From positions 1 to 7,428 of the forward strand of contig CAMLNK010000178.1 in assembly GCA_946481035.1 (NCBI GenBank): a stretch of 7,428 nt of DNA. Reading direction: 5' to 3'. The notes under the pieces were generated by a model. The model had not been told where the DNA came from and searched no databases. It was given only the letters and a program-made list of their open reading frames with translations. Positions 1 through 5,324 of the stretch are shown here, one piece after another. The position numbers were made by a program, and so were the translations under genes. Positions within the stretch are counted from its first letter, which is position 1; the number at the start of each line of letters is the position of its first letter. This stretch comes from an uncultured Dyadobacter sp. (lineage in GTDB: Bacteria; Bacteroidota; Bacteroidia; Cytophagales; Spirosomataceae).

Positions 1-275
1 CCAGCGATATTACTTGCCTGGAAGGTGTCGGTAATTACACATTTGTATACACCCGGCATGAAAAGCACCTGGTTTCAAAATGTCTGAAAGAAGTACAGGA
101 TGAACTGAGCAGCGATTTTTTACGAATCCACAAATCATACAGCATCAATGCGCGCCATATCGCATCCCGCTGGCCCGATTACATTCACCTGAGCTGCGGC
201 AAAGTGATCCCTATCGCCCGCAGACGCATCCGCGAGACGCACGAGATATTAGGCAGAATGGCGCTTTCGGCGTAG
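1..275 (+). CDS. LytTR-family response regulator, C-terminal DNA-binding domain (partial, 5' end outside window)
   Basis: The open frame starts at base 3 with the window already inside the gene and gives about 90 residues before a TAG at 273-275. The residues match a LytTR (LytR/AlgR) DNA-binding domain: an initial beta-hairpin segment DITCLEGVGNYTFVYT, a middle helix with LKEVQDEL, then the typical FLRIHKSYSINARHI stretch, and a last strand with KVIPIARRRI. In this family the domain binds DNA through a ten-stranded beta fold and is normally fused behind a receiver domain, with a cognate membrane histidine kinase of the His_kinase (LytS/YehU) type encoded beside it. Both would lie to the left of the window, so the receiver domain and partner are inferred, not seen. 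The gene is followed after about 20 bases by a strong intrinsic terminator, so it is the last gene of its transcript. Confidence 0.88.
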   Translation, partial: SDITCLEGVGNYTFVYTRHEKHLVSKCLKEVQDELSSDFLRIHKSYSINARHIASRWPDYIHLSCGKVIPIARRRIRETHEILGRMALSA

Positions 276-297
276 CAGGTCAATATTGAGGTGAATG

Positions 298-344
298 GCC
301 GTCAGGATTTATGAAATGCTCATAAATCCTGACGGCTTTTTTTT
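298..344 (+). terminator. Strong rho-independent terminator after the LytTR gene
   Basis: A perfect 17-bp stem (298-314 pairing with 320-336) closes a 5-base loop (AATGC) and is followed directly by eight T residues (337-344). It lies 22 bases after the LytTR stop codon. The T tract exists only on the + strand side: reading from the - strand, the bases after the stem are not T-rich. It therefore serves the LytTR transcript, although the hairpin could also protect the 3' end of the convergent fabH mRNA. The last T residues overlap the fabH stop codon (343-345). Confidence 0.93.
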
Positions 345-1332
345 AGTATGCCCATTTCACATAAGCCGAAGCCCATGTAAAACCGGCTCCGAATGCGGAG
401 AATATCAGGTTATCGCCCTTTTTGAGCTGCTTTTCATAGTCCCACAGGCAAAGCGGGATAGTGGCGGCGGTAGTATTCCCGTAATGTGCGATGTTCATCA
501 TTACTTTGTCCATTCCCACGCCCATGCGGTTTGCTGTTGCCTCGATAATGCGGCGGTTGGCCTGGTGCGGCACCAGCCATGCTACGTCGTCGTGGGTGAG
601 GTTGTTCCGTTCCATCATTTCCGCCGAAACATCGGCCATGTTGCGTACGGCCGATTTGAACACCTGCTGGCCGTCCTGATGCAGGAAATGCATGCGCGCA
701 TCGACGGTTTCGTGGCTGGCGGGGAACCGGCTTCCGCCTCCGCGCTGCACCAGATTGTTGTAACCCACGCCGTCGGAGCGGATCAACGTATCGATCACCC
801 CGTAGCCGTCGGTGTTTGGTTCGAGCAATACGGCACCGGCGCCGTCGCCGAAGAGAATGCAAGTGCGGCGGTCGGTATAATCCATGACGGCCGACATTTT
901 GTCCGTTCCTACCACCACGACCTTTTTATATTTGCCGGTTTCGATAAACTGGGCGCCGAGTTCGAGGCCGTAAACGAATCCCGAGCAGGCTGCATTCACG
1001 TCGAAGCTACCGATGTTGCGTATACCCAGCTGGTCGCAGATGAGGTTGGCGGTACTGGGGAAAACGAAATCGGGGGTAATGGTTGCGCAAATGAGGAGGT
1101 CTATTTCAGCGGGATCGGTGTTGGTTTTTTCGAGGAGGCCCTTTACGGCTCTGGCACCCATGTGCGAGCTCCCGAGTCCGGGTTCTTTCAGGATCCGGCG
1201 TTCCTTGATGCCGGTCCTGCTTACGATCCATTCATCGCTGGTATCAACGAGTGTCTCCAATTCGGCGTTTGTAAGAATATAGTCGGGTACATATCCTTCG
1301 ATGCCTGAAATGGAGGCTTTTACTTGTTTCAT
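343..1332 (-). CDS. fabH: 3-oxoacyl-[acyl-carrier-protein] synthase III (FabH, KAS III)
   Basis: The 329-residue product has the usual FabH length and complete catalytic triad: Cys116 in [14 protein letters not shown], His256 in VPHQANRRI, and Asn286 in AHYGNTTAA. The N-terminal [14 protein letters not shown] and the C-terminal [12 protein letters not shown] blocks are also typical. KAS III condenses an acyl-CoA primer (acetyl-CoA or a branched short acyl-CoA) with malonyl-ACP to start type II fatty-acid synthesis in the cytoplasm; primer preference cannot be read here. The ATG at 1332 fits the family's [17 protein letters not shown] opening and has no Shine-Dalgarno, only an AT-rich leader, as is normal in Bacteroidota. 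A possible -7 element (CATATTTG, - strand, 1396-1389) lies about 57 bases upstream but lacks a well-placed -33 box. The plsX and rpmF genes often found with fabH are absent; the upstream neighbour is an envelope gene 132 bases away. Confidence 0.96.
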   Translation of the reverse strand: MKQVKASISGIEGYVPDYILTNAELETLVDTSDEWIVSRTGIKERRILKEPGLGSSHMGARAVKGLLEKTNTDPAEIDLLICATITPDFVFPSTANLICDQLGIRNIGSFDVNAACSGFVYGLELGAQFIETGKYKKVVVVGTDKMSAVMDYTDRRTCILFGDGAGAVLLEPNTDGYGVIDTLIRSDGVGYNNLVQRGGGSRFPASHETVDARMHFLHQDGQQVFKSAVRNMADVSAEMMERNNLTHDDVAWLVPHQANRRIIEATANRMGVGMDKVMMNIAHYGNTTAATIPLCLWDYEKQLKKGDNLIFSAFGAGFTWASAYVKWAY

Positions 1333-1464
1333 ATTCTATTTTAATACTGGTAAATTTCGCTGTTTGGGGATTCTTTTGCCCTAAACAACAAATATGCACC
1401 ACAAAAGTGCGCATTCTGCACCTTTCAATGGATTTTTTGGGAAGTTAATTTGAAAAGAAAAATT

Positions 1465-2214
1465 CTAGGGGACAATGCGTATTTCGACACGCCGGTTTAG
1501 CCTGCGGTTCGCTTCGCAATCGTTCGGCGCCACGGGCAGCTCTCCGCCAAAGGCCCTTCCGCGAATGCGGCCCAATTCGATGCGCCTGGAAACCAGGTAT
1601 TTTTTGACCTCATCCACGCGGTCGAAAGAAAGCAGGAGGTTTTTCCGGGAGTCGCCCACGTCGTCGGTATGCCCATACAGCTCGATCCGCGGGGCGGTGT
1701 TCCTGACCAGATAGTCGGCCAGGATTTCCAACTCATAATTGCTCTCCGGCAGCATTTCCGGCTCGCTTTGGGTAAAGAGCAAAACCGTTTCGACCTCCTC
1801 TTTCAGGTCCAGTTCCGACACGGGAGCCGCCGTTGTTTTGCCTGAATCGTCGTTTTCTAACGGCGTTAAATAAAAAATCTTCGTTGGCCGGAGGCTGCGG
1901 GCCGCTATCGCCTCGGAATGCGTTTGGTAGCCGTCGGCGTGGATCGAGATAACGCCATTCCCGCTGGCCGACATCTTGAACTGGTAGCCGCCGTCTTCGT
2001 AAAGCGGGACAACCAGGTCTTCCGGACGCTGGCCAACCACCATAATCGTGGCCTGTACGGGCTGCAAGGTATATTTGTCGAGAACACGTACGGTTACGCG
2101 GCTTCGTTGGGGAATGATCGTAGGCTGTTTCGGAGCGATATCGGCTCGCTGCTGGCCAAATGCGGCAAAGCCTGCCGCGATGGCCAAGAATAGGGTGGTT
2201 GTAAAAGTTTTCAT
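1465..2214 (-). CDS. Secreted OmpA-C (peptidoglycan-binding) protein with N-terminal beta-sandwich domain
   Basis: The 249-residue product starts with a signal peptide (residues 1-20, hydrophobic LFLAIAAGFAAF, probable cut after AFG before QQ). Residues about 38-118 (VTVRVLDKYTLQPVQATIMV to IFYLTPL) look like a carboxypeptidase-regulatory or PEGA-like beta-sandwich. Residues about 140-249 are an OmpA C-terminal domain: ILADYLVRN, then IELYGHTDDVGDSR, LSFDRVDEVKKYL and a final NRRVEIRI. Asp184 and Arg199, 15 residues apart, correspond to the two residues that hold diaminopimelate in E. coli OmpA (Asp271 and Arg286), so binding to peptidoglycan is likely. There is no membrane beta-barrel, so this is a periplasmic or surface-facing wall linker rather than a porin. 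The lack of a lipobox cysteine argues against a lipoprotein. It lies 103 bases downstream of the TonB-like gene on the same strand but has its own promoter candidate. The partner is unknown. Confidence 0.88.
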   Translation of the reverse strand: MKTFTTTLFLAIAAGFAAFGQQRADIAPKQPTIIPQRSRVTVRVLDKYTLQPVQATIMVVGQRPEDLVVPLYEDGGYQFKMSASGNGVISIHADGYQTHSEAIAARSLRPTKIFYLTPLENDDSGKTTAAPVSELDLKEEVETVLLFTQSEPEMLPESNYELEILADYLVRNTAPRIELYGHTDDVGDSRKNLLLSFDRVDEVKKYLVSRRIELGRIRGRAFGGELPVAPNDCEANRRLNRRVEIRIVP

Positions 2215-2268
2215 TCAAGCTGCGGTTAGGTTGAACAATCGAATTTTACAAGCAGGGAATTATTATTA

Positions 2269-2301
2269 TAAATATATAAAGGTTATTTATAGATAATACA
2301 A
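2269..2301 (-). promoter_or_regulatory. Candidate Bacteroidota-type promoter of the OmpA-C gene
   Basis: On the - strand a TTG (2301-2299) is followed after 22 bases by TATATTTA (2276-2269), which matches seven of eight positions of the Bacteroidota -7 consensus TAnnTTTG. The spacing is within the accepted range. The element lies about 55 bases before the ATG at 2214. The whole gap is very AT-rich, so a chance match is quite possible. Confidence 0.33.
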
Positions 2302-2317
2302 TACCGGGCACTTTTTT

Positions 2318-3304
2318 TCAGGGCAATGTTTTGAAGTTAGGTTGGAGGGGAACGTACCTGGGGGCGGGGGAGACGCCGTAGCCGTATACCGACAATTTCG
2401 TTTGCGGCGGCTCGTGAGCCGATAAATTCACTTTGCGGTTGCGAAAAAGCTTTTCCAGCTCGTCTTTGATCAGGACCGGTGCCTTCCAGGGTTCCAGTTT
2501 CATTTTTTTGCTGAAAAGCTTGGGCACTTCTTCCTTGACTTTCAATGGCAGCTTGTCCAGTTCGGGGTCAAACAGAATACTGATCGTGTACCAAACAGCG
2601 ATTGGTTTACCGTCTTTTTGCGCAGGCGTCCATTTGGGCATCAGCTCTACGAGCCGAAGCGCCTCTTCGTCAAGCTCAATACCAGGGCTCCTGACGATCC
2701 GGCCGCTGCTGATATTGCCTTCGTCGTCGATCAGGAACGAGACCTGGACCGGCCCCTGGACGCCCGACTTCAGTGCTTCCTCGGGGTATTTGAGGTTGTT
2801 GGCCAGGAATTTGGTTAATCCCCTGAAATAGGGCCAGCGGTCGAGCCTTAGGGAAGAGCTGCTTTCGGTTCCCTGGTTGACTTCCGCATCCTTTTTTGAA
2901 AGTTTTGATTGGGCCTTCATACGCAAGGCCAGCGCCTGCGGGCGTGTTTTCAGCGAAATGAAATACTCGTCGGCGGACTTTCCGATCGGTATTTGCCGTG
3001 TTTCAAAATTCGGGTGTTTTATGATCAGCATTCCGCTCAACGGCGCGTCTGCGATTTCAAAACTTCCTGCAACGTTGGTTACCGTACTGCGTTCTGATCC
3101 CACCACCAGCACGGCTGCATTAACTACCGGTCGCGCGGATTCGTCGGTGATCGTGCCTGTAATCCGCCTGGTCTGAGGAAACGCTACCCGGAGGTCCAGG
3201 CTGTCGGAAATCGTAATTTCGGCCGCCGCCCGCATCTCTACCAGGGCCAGCAGGGCGATGAAGATATATTTTAGAGGAAGCGATGGAGGCATTCTGTGCA
3301 GCAT
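2318..3304 (-). CDS. TonB C-terminal domain protein with carboxypeptidase-regulatory-like domain
   Basis: This 328-residue protein begins with a hydrophobic stretch (residues 11-28, LKYIFIALLALVEMRAAA) that reads as a signal peptide cut after AAA or as a membrane anchor. Residues about 46-118 (RRITGTITDESARPVVNAAV to YFISLKT) are a CarboxypepD_reg-like beta-sandwich, as found at the front of many Bacteroidota outer-membrane proteins. Residues about 160-246 are a TonB C-terminal domain: LANNLKYPEEALKSGVQGPV, FLIDDEGNISSGRIVRSPG, LDEEALRLVELMPKWTPAQK and KPIAVWYTISILFDP. An 82-residue tail follows. Energy-transducing TonB passes proton-motive force to outer-membrane receptors, but the proline-rich linker is missing and no exbB or exbD is nearby, so that role is doubtful; an envelope scaffolding or sensing role is an alternative. 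M5 is another possible start. It precedes the OmpA-C gene on the same strand. Confidence 0.85.
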   Translation of the reverse strand: MLHRMPPSLPLKYIFIALLALVEMRAAAEITISDSLDLRVAFPQTRRITGTITDESARPVVNAAVLVVGSERSTVTNVAGSFEIADAPLSGMLIIKHPNFETRQIPIGKSADEYFISLKTRPQALALRMKAQSKLSKKDAEVNQGTESSSSLRLDRWPYFRGLTKFLANNLKYPEEALKSGVQGPVQVSFLIDDEGNISSGRIVRSPGIELDEEALRLVELMPKWTPAQKDGKPIAVWYTISILFDPELDKLPLKVKEEVPKLFSKKMKLEPWKAPVLIKDELEKLFRNRKVNLSAHEPPQTKLSVYGYGVSPAPRYVPLQPNFKTLP

Positions 3305-3828
3305 GAGTTTCCTGGTGTTTGAATGGGCAGATATTCACTCAACTATACCTTTTTTTCATAAACGATTGTAATTCAAATATTGGATACGCAAACGGCCTCG
3401 GAATGTGTAAAATTTTTGAAATAATTCCATGATCACCGGATCGGTCGCAGGATCATTGGAAAGGGGTTATATTGGAAAAACGTTTTACATTCGGCGAAAT
3501 AGTTAATAGTTCATCCATCAACAACACTATCCACTCACTTCACCCATGGAAAATCTGCGAGCGGACATCATATTTTATAGCTCTCCCGCCTGCTGGACGA
3601 CGAGCGCTTGAAACAGGGCAAAAGGTTCGGAAAGGAGCGGGCAAACATTTCGAAAGTGATTTCGACCGGGAGCTGAAAAAGTGGAAGTTGACGTAGCGCT
3701 TCTTGCCCCGGTGTTCCTGCCATTAATCCCAAATCTGTATCTGTTCATATTGAGAATAATTCAGCAGCTTTGCACAAAAAGCAGCGTGCCGAAATGGCCT
3801 GTTGCGGAGTACCGAATGATATTTTGTT
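3305..3828. other. Intergenic region of about 520 bases between the divergent TonB-like and GNAT genes
   Basis: No intact gene of convincing composition is seen. The left part, about 3305-3420, is AT-rich and should hold the promoter of the TonB-like gene; the best - strand match is AATATTTG (3381-3374), seven of eight to the -7 consensus but without a properly spaced TTG. At 3427-3458 there is an inverted repeat around a GATC-rich core (ATGATC at 3429-3434, GATCAT at 3451-3456). The middle part, 3546-3696, has coding-like pieces in all three + frames and is listed separately as a possible decayed gene. The last 130 bases precede the GNAT start; no good promoter match was found there. Confidence 0.6.
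3546..3696 (+). pseudogene. Possible decayed or frameshifted small gene
   Basis: An ATG at 3546 follows an A/C-rich leader of the kind used by genes in this window and starts MENLRADIIFYSS, but that frame stops at 3609-3611 after 21 codons. A second frame (open from 3581 to a TGA at 3674-3676) then reads SRLLDDERLKQGKRFGKE, a charged helical-looking segment, and the third frame ends with DFDRELKKWKLT before a TAG at 3694-3696. Joining the first two needs only one missing base near 3581. A continuous alternative in the third frame begins with TTG at 3472 and gives 74 residues, but its first half does not look like protein. I recognise no family. The reading as a broken gene is an inference from residue style alone; an untranslated leader or random sequence remains possible. 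Confidence 0.2.
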
Positions 3829-4302
3829 ATGAATGATTCACTTAAACTGACGATCGCTGATAGCGAAGCGCATTTCGAAGACGGAAAAAGGCTTTTCCGG
3901 GAGTATGCGGCGGCGTTGCCCATTGACCTCGCTTTTCAAGGCTTTGAAGAAGAACTGGTTACGGTGCGGGAGCAATACGGGCCGCCCTCGGGTGCGCTGG
4001 TGCTTGCGTATGCGGGCGAGCGTGCAGTCGGATGCGCGGGTGTGCGCAGTAAGGGTGCCGGGATTGCGGAGTTGAAGCGGATGTATGTACAGCCGGAATA
4101 TCGCGGGCATCAGCTCGGACGACTGCTGCTGGAAAGATCTGTTTCCATTGCCAAAGATCTGGGATACGAGAAGCTCCGGCTCGATACGCTTGCGAGTATG
4201 ACCGGCGCGCGCAGATTGTACGAATCATTTGAATTCCAAGTGATACCCGCCTACTATGCCAACCCGCACGAGGATGTTATTTATATGGAAAAGGCGCTTT
4301 GA
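3829..4302 (+). CDS. GNAT family N-acetyltransferase
   Basis: The 157-residue product is a single-domain GNAT enzyme, which moves an acetyl group from acetyl-CoA to an amine. The acetyl-CoA pyrophosphate-binding motif A is at residues 81-113: ELKRMYVQPEYRGHQLGRLL, with Arg92, Gly93 and Gly97 of the R-x-x-G/x-x-G loop and Gln95 in place of the common glycine. The preceding strand is GALVLAYAGERAVGCAGVR (residues 55-73) and motif B follows with LRLDTLASMTGARRLYESFE (116-135) and a final IYMEKAL. The family's C-terminal GFxxIPxYYxNP pattern is recognisable as FEFQVIPAYYANP. The substrate (small molecule, antibiotic or protein) cannot be told. The ATG gives the full fold; no upstream in-frame alternative is needed. 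It ends 23 bases from the convergent small membrane gene. Confidence 0.9.
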   Translation: MNDSLKLTIADSEAHFEDGKRLFREYAAALPIDLAFQGFEEELVTVREQYGPPSGALVLAYAGERAVGCAGVRSKGAGIAELKRMYVQPEYRGHQLGRLLLERSVSIAKDLGYEKLRLDTLASMTGARRLYESFEFQVIPAYYANPHEDVIYMEKAL

Positions 4303-4313
4303 TGAGCGTCTTT
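4288..4313. terminator. Weak bidirectional terminator candidate at the GNAT stop codon
   Basis: AAAGGCGCT (4290-4298) can pair with AGCGTCTTT (4305-4313) across a 6-base loop, nine pairs with one G-T wobble. A-rich sequence before and three T residues at the end of the stem give it partial terminator character in both directions, which suits the convergent GNAT and small membrane genes. The GNAT stop codon (4300-4302) lies in the loop. The T tract is short, so it would be inefficient. Confidence 0.3.
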
Positions 4314-4325
4314 GGCTTGGGATAT

Positions 4326-4475
4326 TCAGCGATAGCGCCGCATAAGCAGCGACAGCGGCCAAAACAGGGCGGTAACGATTGCCTTGCTCCAATCCGGGCG
4401 CTCCGGATTTTTTTGAACCGCTTTTACGCAGTACCAGATCAGGATGAATAGCGAAATCGTGAAAGCGAGTGCCAT
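4326..4475 (-). CDS. Small membrane protein, 49 residues, unknown function
   Basis: An ATG at 4475 opens a 49-codon frame ending with TGA at 4328-4326. The product begins MALAFTISLFILIWYCVKAV, a single hydrophobic helix of about 17 residues, then a charged polar hinge QKNPERPDWSK (21-31), a second hydrophobic helix AIVTALFWPLSLLM (32-45) and a basic end RRYR. This is the pattern of a two-helix inner-membrane hairpin with a positive C-terminus, and aromatic residues sit at helix ends as in real membrane proteins. The leader AATAAAACAACAACACA directly before the ATG is a common Bacteroidota translation-start context. It is divergent from the FISUMP gene and convergent with GNAT. I recognise no family. 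Evidence is residue pattern and leader only; a + strand terminator-like hairpin lies inside it, so a non-coding reading must be kept open. Confidence 0.62.
   Translation of the reverse strand: MALAFTISLFILIWYCVKAVQKNPERPDWSKAIVTALFWPLSLLMRRYR
4391..4414 (+). terminator. Intrinsic terminator candidate on the + strand, inside the small membrane gene
   Basis: AATCCGG (4391-4397) pairs perfectly with CCGGATT (4403-4409) across the 5-base loop GCGCT, and the stem runs into a seven-T tract (4408-4414). Read on the + strand this is a textbook terminator shape, 89 bases after the GNAT stop codon, and could end the GNAT transcript. It lies in the coding sequence of the small membrane protein on the other strand, where it encodes KNPERPD. 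Confidence 0.5.
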
Positions 4476-4491
4476 TGTGTTGTTGTTTTAT

Positions 4492-4522
4492 TGATAATGT
4501 GTTGTAAATTAATGCATTATCA
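4492..4522. promoter_or_regulatory. 8-bp inverted repeat, operator candidate between divergent genes
   Basis: TGATAATG (4492-4499) and CATTATCA (4515-4522) are perfect inverted copies separated by 15 bases, so the half-site centres lie 23 bases apart, about two helical turns. A 10-base palindrome TAATGCATTA (4510-4519) overlaps the right half. The site is 17 bases upstream of the small membrane gene start and 77 bases upstream of the FISUMP start, where a regulator of one or both could bind. The region is AT-rich, and no regulator of this site is known here. Confidence 0.35.
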
Positions 4523-4598
4523 GGCAATGGCTAAAATATTCGTACCAACGGTAAAGAGCCGCATACAGGCGGAGCTTTACTCAAAATCATCTCATCCC

Positions 4599-5213
4599 AT
4601 GCAAAACAGACTTCTGAGATTAGTACTGCTGGTAATCTGCTTCAACTTTATCAGCAAGCCGGCGAATTGTCAAAATCGCGACGCGATCAGCGACCGTGAC
4701 GGAAATACCTATACTGTCAAGCTGATGCCTGATGGAAATCAGTGGATGACCCAGGATTTGAATATCCGGGTGGATAGCTCCTGGTGCTTTGCGGACGATC
4801 CTGCAAATTGTAAGATCTACGGCCGGCTATACACTTACTTTTCGGCCCCCGAAGCTTGCGAATTATTGGGCAACGGTTGGCATTTGCCGAGCCGCAAGGA
4901 TTGGGAGGTTTTATCCGACCACTACGGAGGCGCCAGCAATAAGTCCGCCGATGGGGGCAAGAATGCCTATAAAGCATTGCAAACGGGCGGGGAGTCCGGG
5001 TTTAACGCCACATTGGGCGGAAACAGGGAGCTGACCGGCAAATATGCCCGTTTGAATGCCCACGGGTTCTATTGGACTACTACTGAAATCGACGCGAAAA
5101 CAGCCTGGATATTTAATTTCGGCGCCGGGGGAAAAGCATTGCATTGCCAGGCCGGAATGGAAAAGCCCGAAGGCGGTTCGGTTCGCTGCATCAGAACGCT
5201 GGCGAAGCATTAA
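4599..5213 (+). CDS. Secreted FISUMP-domain (Fibrobacter succinogenes major paralogous domain) protein
   Basis: With the ATG at 4599 the product has 204 residues and starts with a clear signal peptide (MQNRLLRLVLLVICFNFISK, probable cut near PANC before QN), so I prefer this start to the longer frame from a TTG at 4491, which would bury the signal sequence. The rest is one FISUMP domain: SDRDGNTYTVKLMPDGNQWM (31-50) with the D-x-DGN-Y and QxWM pattern, then TQDLN, YGRLYTY (74-80), GWHLPSRKDWEVL (93-105), GFYWTTTE (156-163) and the closing SVRCIR (194-199). Cysteines 63, 71, 87, 183 and 197 may form disulfides in the oxidising envelope. These domains are abundant in Fibrobacter and Bacteroidota exported proteins; their molecular role is not established. 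There is no C-terminal sorting domain. Its 3' neighbour on the same strand is 111 bases away with its own promoter. Confidence 0.9.
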   Translation: MQNRLLRLVLLVICFNFISKPANCQNRDAISDRDGNTYTVKLMPDGNQWMTQDLNIRVDSSWCFADDPANCKIYGRLYTYFSAPEACELLGNGWHLPSRKDWEVLSDHYGGASNKSADGGKNAYKALQTGGESGFNATLGGNRELTGKYARLNAHGFYWTTTEIDAKTAWIFNFGAGGKALHCQAGMEKPEGGSVRCIRTLAKH

Positions 5214-5257
5214 TATCTGTCCGGATTGCCCCGCATGAATGTCCGTTTCGCACCATC

Positions 5258-5285
5258 TTTGGCAAAAGAGAAGGTTATAATTTTG
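5258..5285 (+). promoter_or_regulatory. Bacteroidota-type promoter of the SRPBCC gene
   Basis: TTTG (5258-5261) and TAATTTTG (5278-5285) match the -33 and -7 elements of the Bacteroidota primary sigma factor, the latter at all eight positions of TAnnTTTG. The 16-base spacer is slightly shorter than usual. Transcription would begin near 5290 and leave a leader of about 35 bases. This is the best promoter match in the window. Confidence 0.55.
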
Positions 5286-5308
5286 TGTTGTTCATTGAAA
5301 ATCAACAC
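5285..5308. promoter_or_regulatory. Nested dyad at the predicted transcription start of the SRPBCC gene
   Basis: GTGTTG (5285-5290) and CAACAC (5303-5308) are perfect inverted copies, and TTCA-T-TGAA (5291-5299) is a second small dyad inside them. The element overlaps the end of the -7 box and the predicted start, where an operator or a short 5' leader hairpin would act. The six-base arms are short enough to occur by chance. Confidence 0.3.
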
Positions 5309-5324
5309 TTAAAATCATTACATC

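Noticed and set aside
295..1308. Long + strand frame of 337 codons opposite fabH
   Set aside because: It covers almost exactly the fabH gene in antisense and has an atypical composition rich in His, Gly and Val with no domain pattern. FabH has full catalytic residues, so the antisense frame is a shadow of its codon bias.
1900..2300. + strand frames opposite the OmpA-C gene
   Set aside because: They have no start context or domain pattern, and the - strand gene has a signal peptide and OmpA-C residues in place.
4225..4527. 100-codon - strand frame across the GNAT end and the small membrane gene
   Set aside because: Its residues have no hydrophobic or domain pattern and it overlaps GNAT in antisense; the other - strand frame (4326-4475) gives a plausible membrane protein instead.
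4491..4598. N-terminal extension of the FISUMP protein from a TTG at 4491
   Set aside because: The 36 extra residues would precede a clear signal peptide, start on TTG, and run through the dyad and probable promoter region.
5285..5308. Riboswitch in the SRPBCC leader
   Set aside because: The leader of about 35 bases is too short for a ligand-binding aptamer and shows only a simple dyad.
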